34,907 bases of DNA from an uncultured Geobacteraceae bacterium (GTDB taxonomy: Bacteria; Desulfobacterota; Desulfuromonadia; Geobacterales; Pseudopelobacteraceae), in the NCBI GenBank assembly GCA_903930585.1, contig CAIYZD010000311.1:1-34907 (forward strand), in the 5' to 3' direction. A program made the translations under genes and the position numbers. Positions 33,600 through 34,907 of this stretch are shown piece after piece. The number at the start of each line of letters is the position of its first letter. Positions within the stretch are counted from its first letter, which is position 1. The notes under the pieces are model-generated. The model saw only the letters and a list, made by a program, of their open reading frames with translations. It did no database searches and was not told the origin of the DNA.

Positions 33600-34907
33600 A
33601 TGGATATTTTCGATGACGAATTGCTTGCCGATTACGTGGAAGAATCCCGCGAACATCTGGCGAATATCGAAAGCGACCTTCTCACCATTGAGGAGCAGGG
33701 TGAAAACATTGACCTGGATCTGGTCAACAAAGTGTTTCGCGCTGCCCACTCCATCAAGGGGGGCGCCGGTTTTCTTAACCTCAACACTGTCAAGGACCTG
33801 TCCCACAAGATTGAAAATGTGCTCAGCCTCGTGCGTAACCGCGAACTTGCGCCTACCCCCGATATCGTCAATGTCATGCTGCTCTCGTTCGACAAATTGC
33901 GTGAGCTGATCAACAACCTTCAGGAAAGTGAACAGGCCGATGTGTCTTCACTTATCGATGCGCTCTCCCGCATCATCACACCCGCGCCGGACAGTGGCGG
34001 TGTAGTGGCCGAGCCCCAGGAGGAGACGGTCCTGATTCCGCTGCCGCAAGGAGTCGAATGCATGGCGGCATCGCGCTTCGACCTCACTCAGGCGGCCAAG
34101 GAGGGTAACACGGTCTTCCTTGCGGAATTCGACCTGATCCACGATGTACACCAGCTTTGGCGTACGCCCCATGACCTTATCCGCACCATAGACGGCTGCG
34201 GCCTGCTGCTGGAAAGCATGGTCCCCCTGCTGGATGTGGGAACCCTGGATGACGAACCGGCCAACTGTATCCCCTTTTATGCGCTGATTTCCAGCATGCG
34301 GAGTGCTCAGGAACTCGCCGTCGAACTCAAAATCGGGATTGAGAGGATAACCGTGGTCGCCGCTGCTCCCGGTCCTGCCGCTGCCGCTGATGCCCCTGCT
34401 GAGCCACTGTCTTCCCGCCTGACACTTTCCGGTGCCGTACCGGTTCCGGCTCCCGCTGCCGAATCAACACTTCGTATCGATGTGGCACGGCTGGATTCGC
34501 TGATGAACCAGGTCGGAGAAACGGTGAAGGAGAGAAACCAGCTACAGACGGTCAGCCGCAAGGAGCTCACCCCCGCACCGGTGTCAATAGCGGCGGTCCC
34601 CACGCAGACCGTAACCAAAACGGACATCCCGGCCGCACCGGCAACCGACTCGACGCTACGCATCAACGTTTCCCTGCTGGATACGCTGATGAACCTGGCC
34701 GGCGAGATGGTGCTCGGGAGAAACCAGCTGTTGCAGGCCATCGGCCGCGCCGATGCCAACGCCATTAAGGCTGCCGGCTACCGGATAAACACGGTTACCT
34801 CCGAACTCCAGGAAGCGATCATGTTGACGCGCATGCAGCCTATCGGCACGATATTCAACCGGTTTACCCGTGTTGTACGCGATATGGCGCGCGACCTGAA
34901 CAAAGAG
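33600..34907 (+). CDS. cheA: Chemotaxis histidine kinase CheA (3' end cut off)
   Basis: Absent from the ORF track because it runs off the window. AAGGGG precedes ATG 33600 and 436 codons are visible. P1 Hpt domain (about 1-105): AAHSIKGGAGFL with phospho-His50. An unassigned region (about 150-265; SRFDLTQAAKEGNTVFLAEFD to KIGIERITVV) replaces a standard P2 CheY-binding domain, followed by an Ala/Pro linker. The P3 dimerisation helices start at STLRINVSLLDTLMNLAGEM (351-370) and continue to MLTRMQPIGTIFNRF. Residues 289-323 are a second, degenerate copy of the P3 start (STLRIDVARLDSLMNQVGET). P4 and P5 lie beyond the edge. CheA phosphorylates receivers such as the lone ones upstream. Confidence 0.93.
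   Translation, partial: MDIFDDELLADYVEESREHLANIESDLLTIEEQGENIDLDLVNKVFRAAHSIKGGAGFLNLNTVKDLSHKIENVLSLVRNRELAPTPDIVNVMLLSFDKLRELINNLQESEQADVSSLIDALSRIITPAPDSGGVVAEPQEETVLIPLPQGVECMAASRFDLTQAAKEGNTVFLAEFDLIHDVHQLWRTPHDLIRTIDGCGLLLESMVPLLDVGTLDDEPANCIPFYALISSMRSAQELAVELKIGIERITVVAAAPGPAAAADAPAEPLSSRLTLSGAVPVPAPAAESTLRIDVARLDSLMNQVGETVKERNQLQTVSRKELTPAPVSIAAVPTQTVTKTDIPAAPATDSTLRINVSLLDTLMNLAGEMVLGRNQLLQAIGRADANAIKAAGYRINTVTSELQEAIMLTRMQPIGTIFNRFTRVVRDMARDLNKE

Noticed and set aside
34307-34765. 152-residue minus-strand ORF
   Set aside because: A shadow of cheA: the plus strand encodes clear Hpt and P3 motifs through the same bases.

Overview
The window looks like a chromosomal segment of a Geobacter-type member of the Desulfuromonadota (Desulfuromonadales). 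This is an inference from gene content: a futalosine-type menaquinone gene (mqnB), FolE2 in place of FolE, two sigma-54 enhancer-binding regulators, PilZ and HDOD proteins, a GAF-containing chemoreceptor, and a dense kinase/receiver/CheA cluster. I saw no tRNA, rRNA or CRISPR array.

Layout. Bases 1-441 hold little: a possible gene tail and the left end of an insertion sequence. A two-frame IS5-type element (371-1206) with 16-bp inverted ends and a CTAG target duplication lies just upstream of a XylR/DmpR-type sigma-54 activator. A repeat-rich 310-bp gap separates that activator from a class II aldolase, PilZ and chemoreceptor group, followed by panB-panC. Next come an ankyrin-repeat protein, engB-folE2-mqnB on the plus strand, and a minus-strand operon glcD, small membrane protein, maf, yggS. 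An Uup-type ABC-F ATPase and an MFS permease converge. Bases 17861-21940 are a five-gene secreted/lipoprotein operon (COG3014-like, CsgG-like, YcfL-like, LpoB-like, DUF1566/Lcl). Then follow an AI-2E family permease, a FadL-type porin, a cytidylate-kinase-like protein and an alpha/beta hydrolase.

From 26350 to the right edge every gene is signal transduction: a small HDOD-associated protein, HDOD, GAF-like histidine kinase, two lone receivers, an NtrC-type regulator, then a good -24/-12 promoter. Behind that promoter lie a 68-residue protein resembling the Os1348/NHLP leader-like family, a 26-codon ORF overlapping the next start, a receiver-PP2C phosphatase, an RsbW-like kinase fused to an RsbV-like STAS domain, and CheA, cut by the window end.

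How the parts may work together (inference): the NtrC-type protein may switch on the unit behind the -24/-12 promoter. In that unit a phosphatase, kinase and STAS partner-switch are co-expressed with CheA, linking chemosensory-type signalling to partner switching. The most unusual points are the leader-like small protein and tiny ORF, the kinase-STAS fusion whose linker is encoded by a Shine-Dalgarno sequence, and a duplicated dimerisation-helix segment in CheA.
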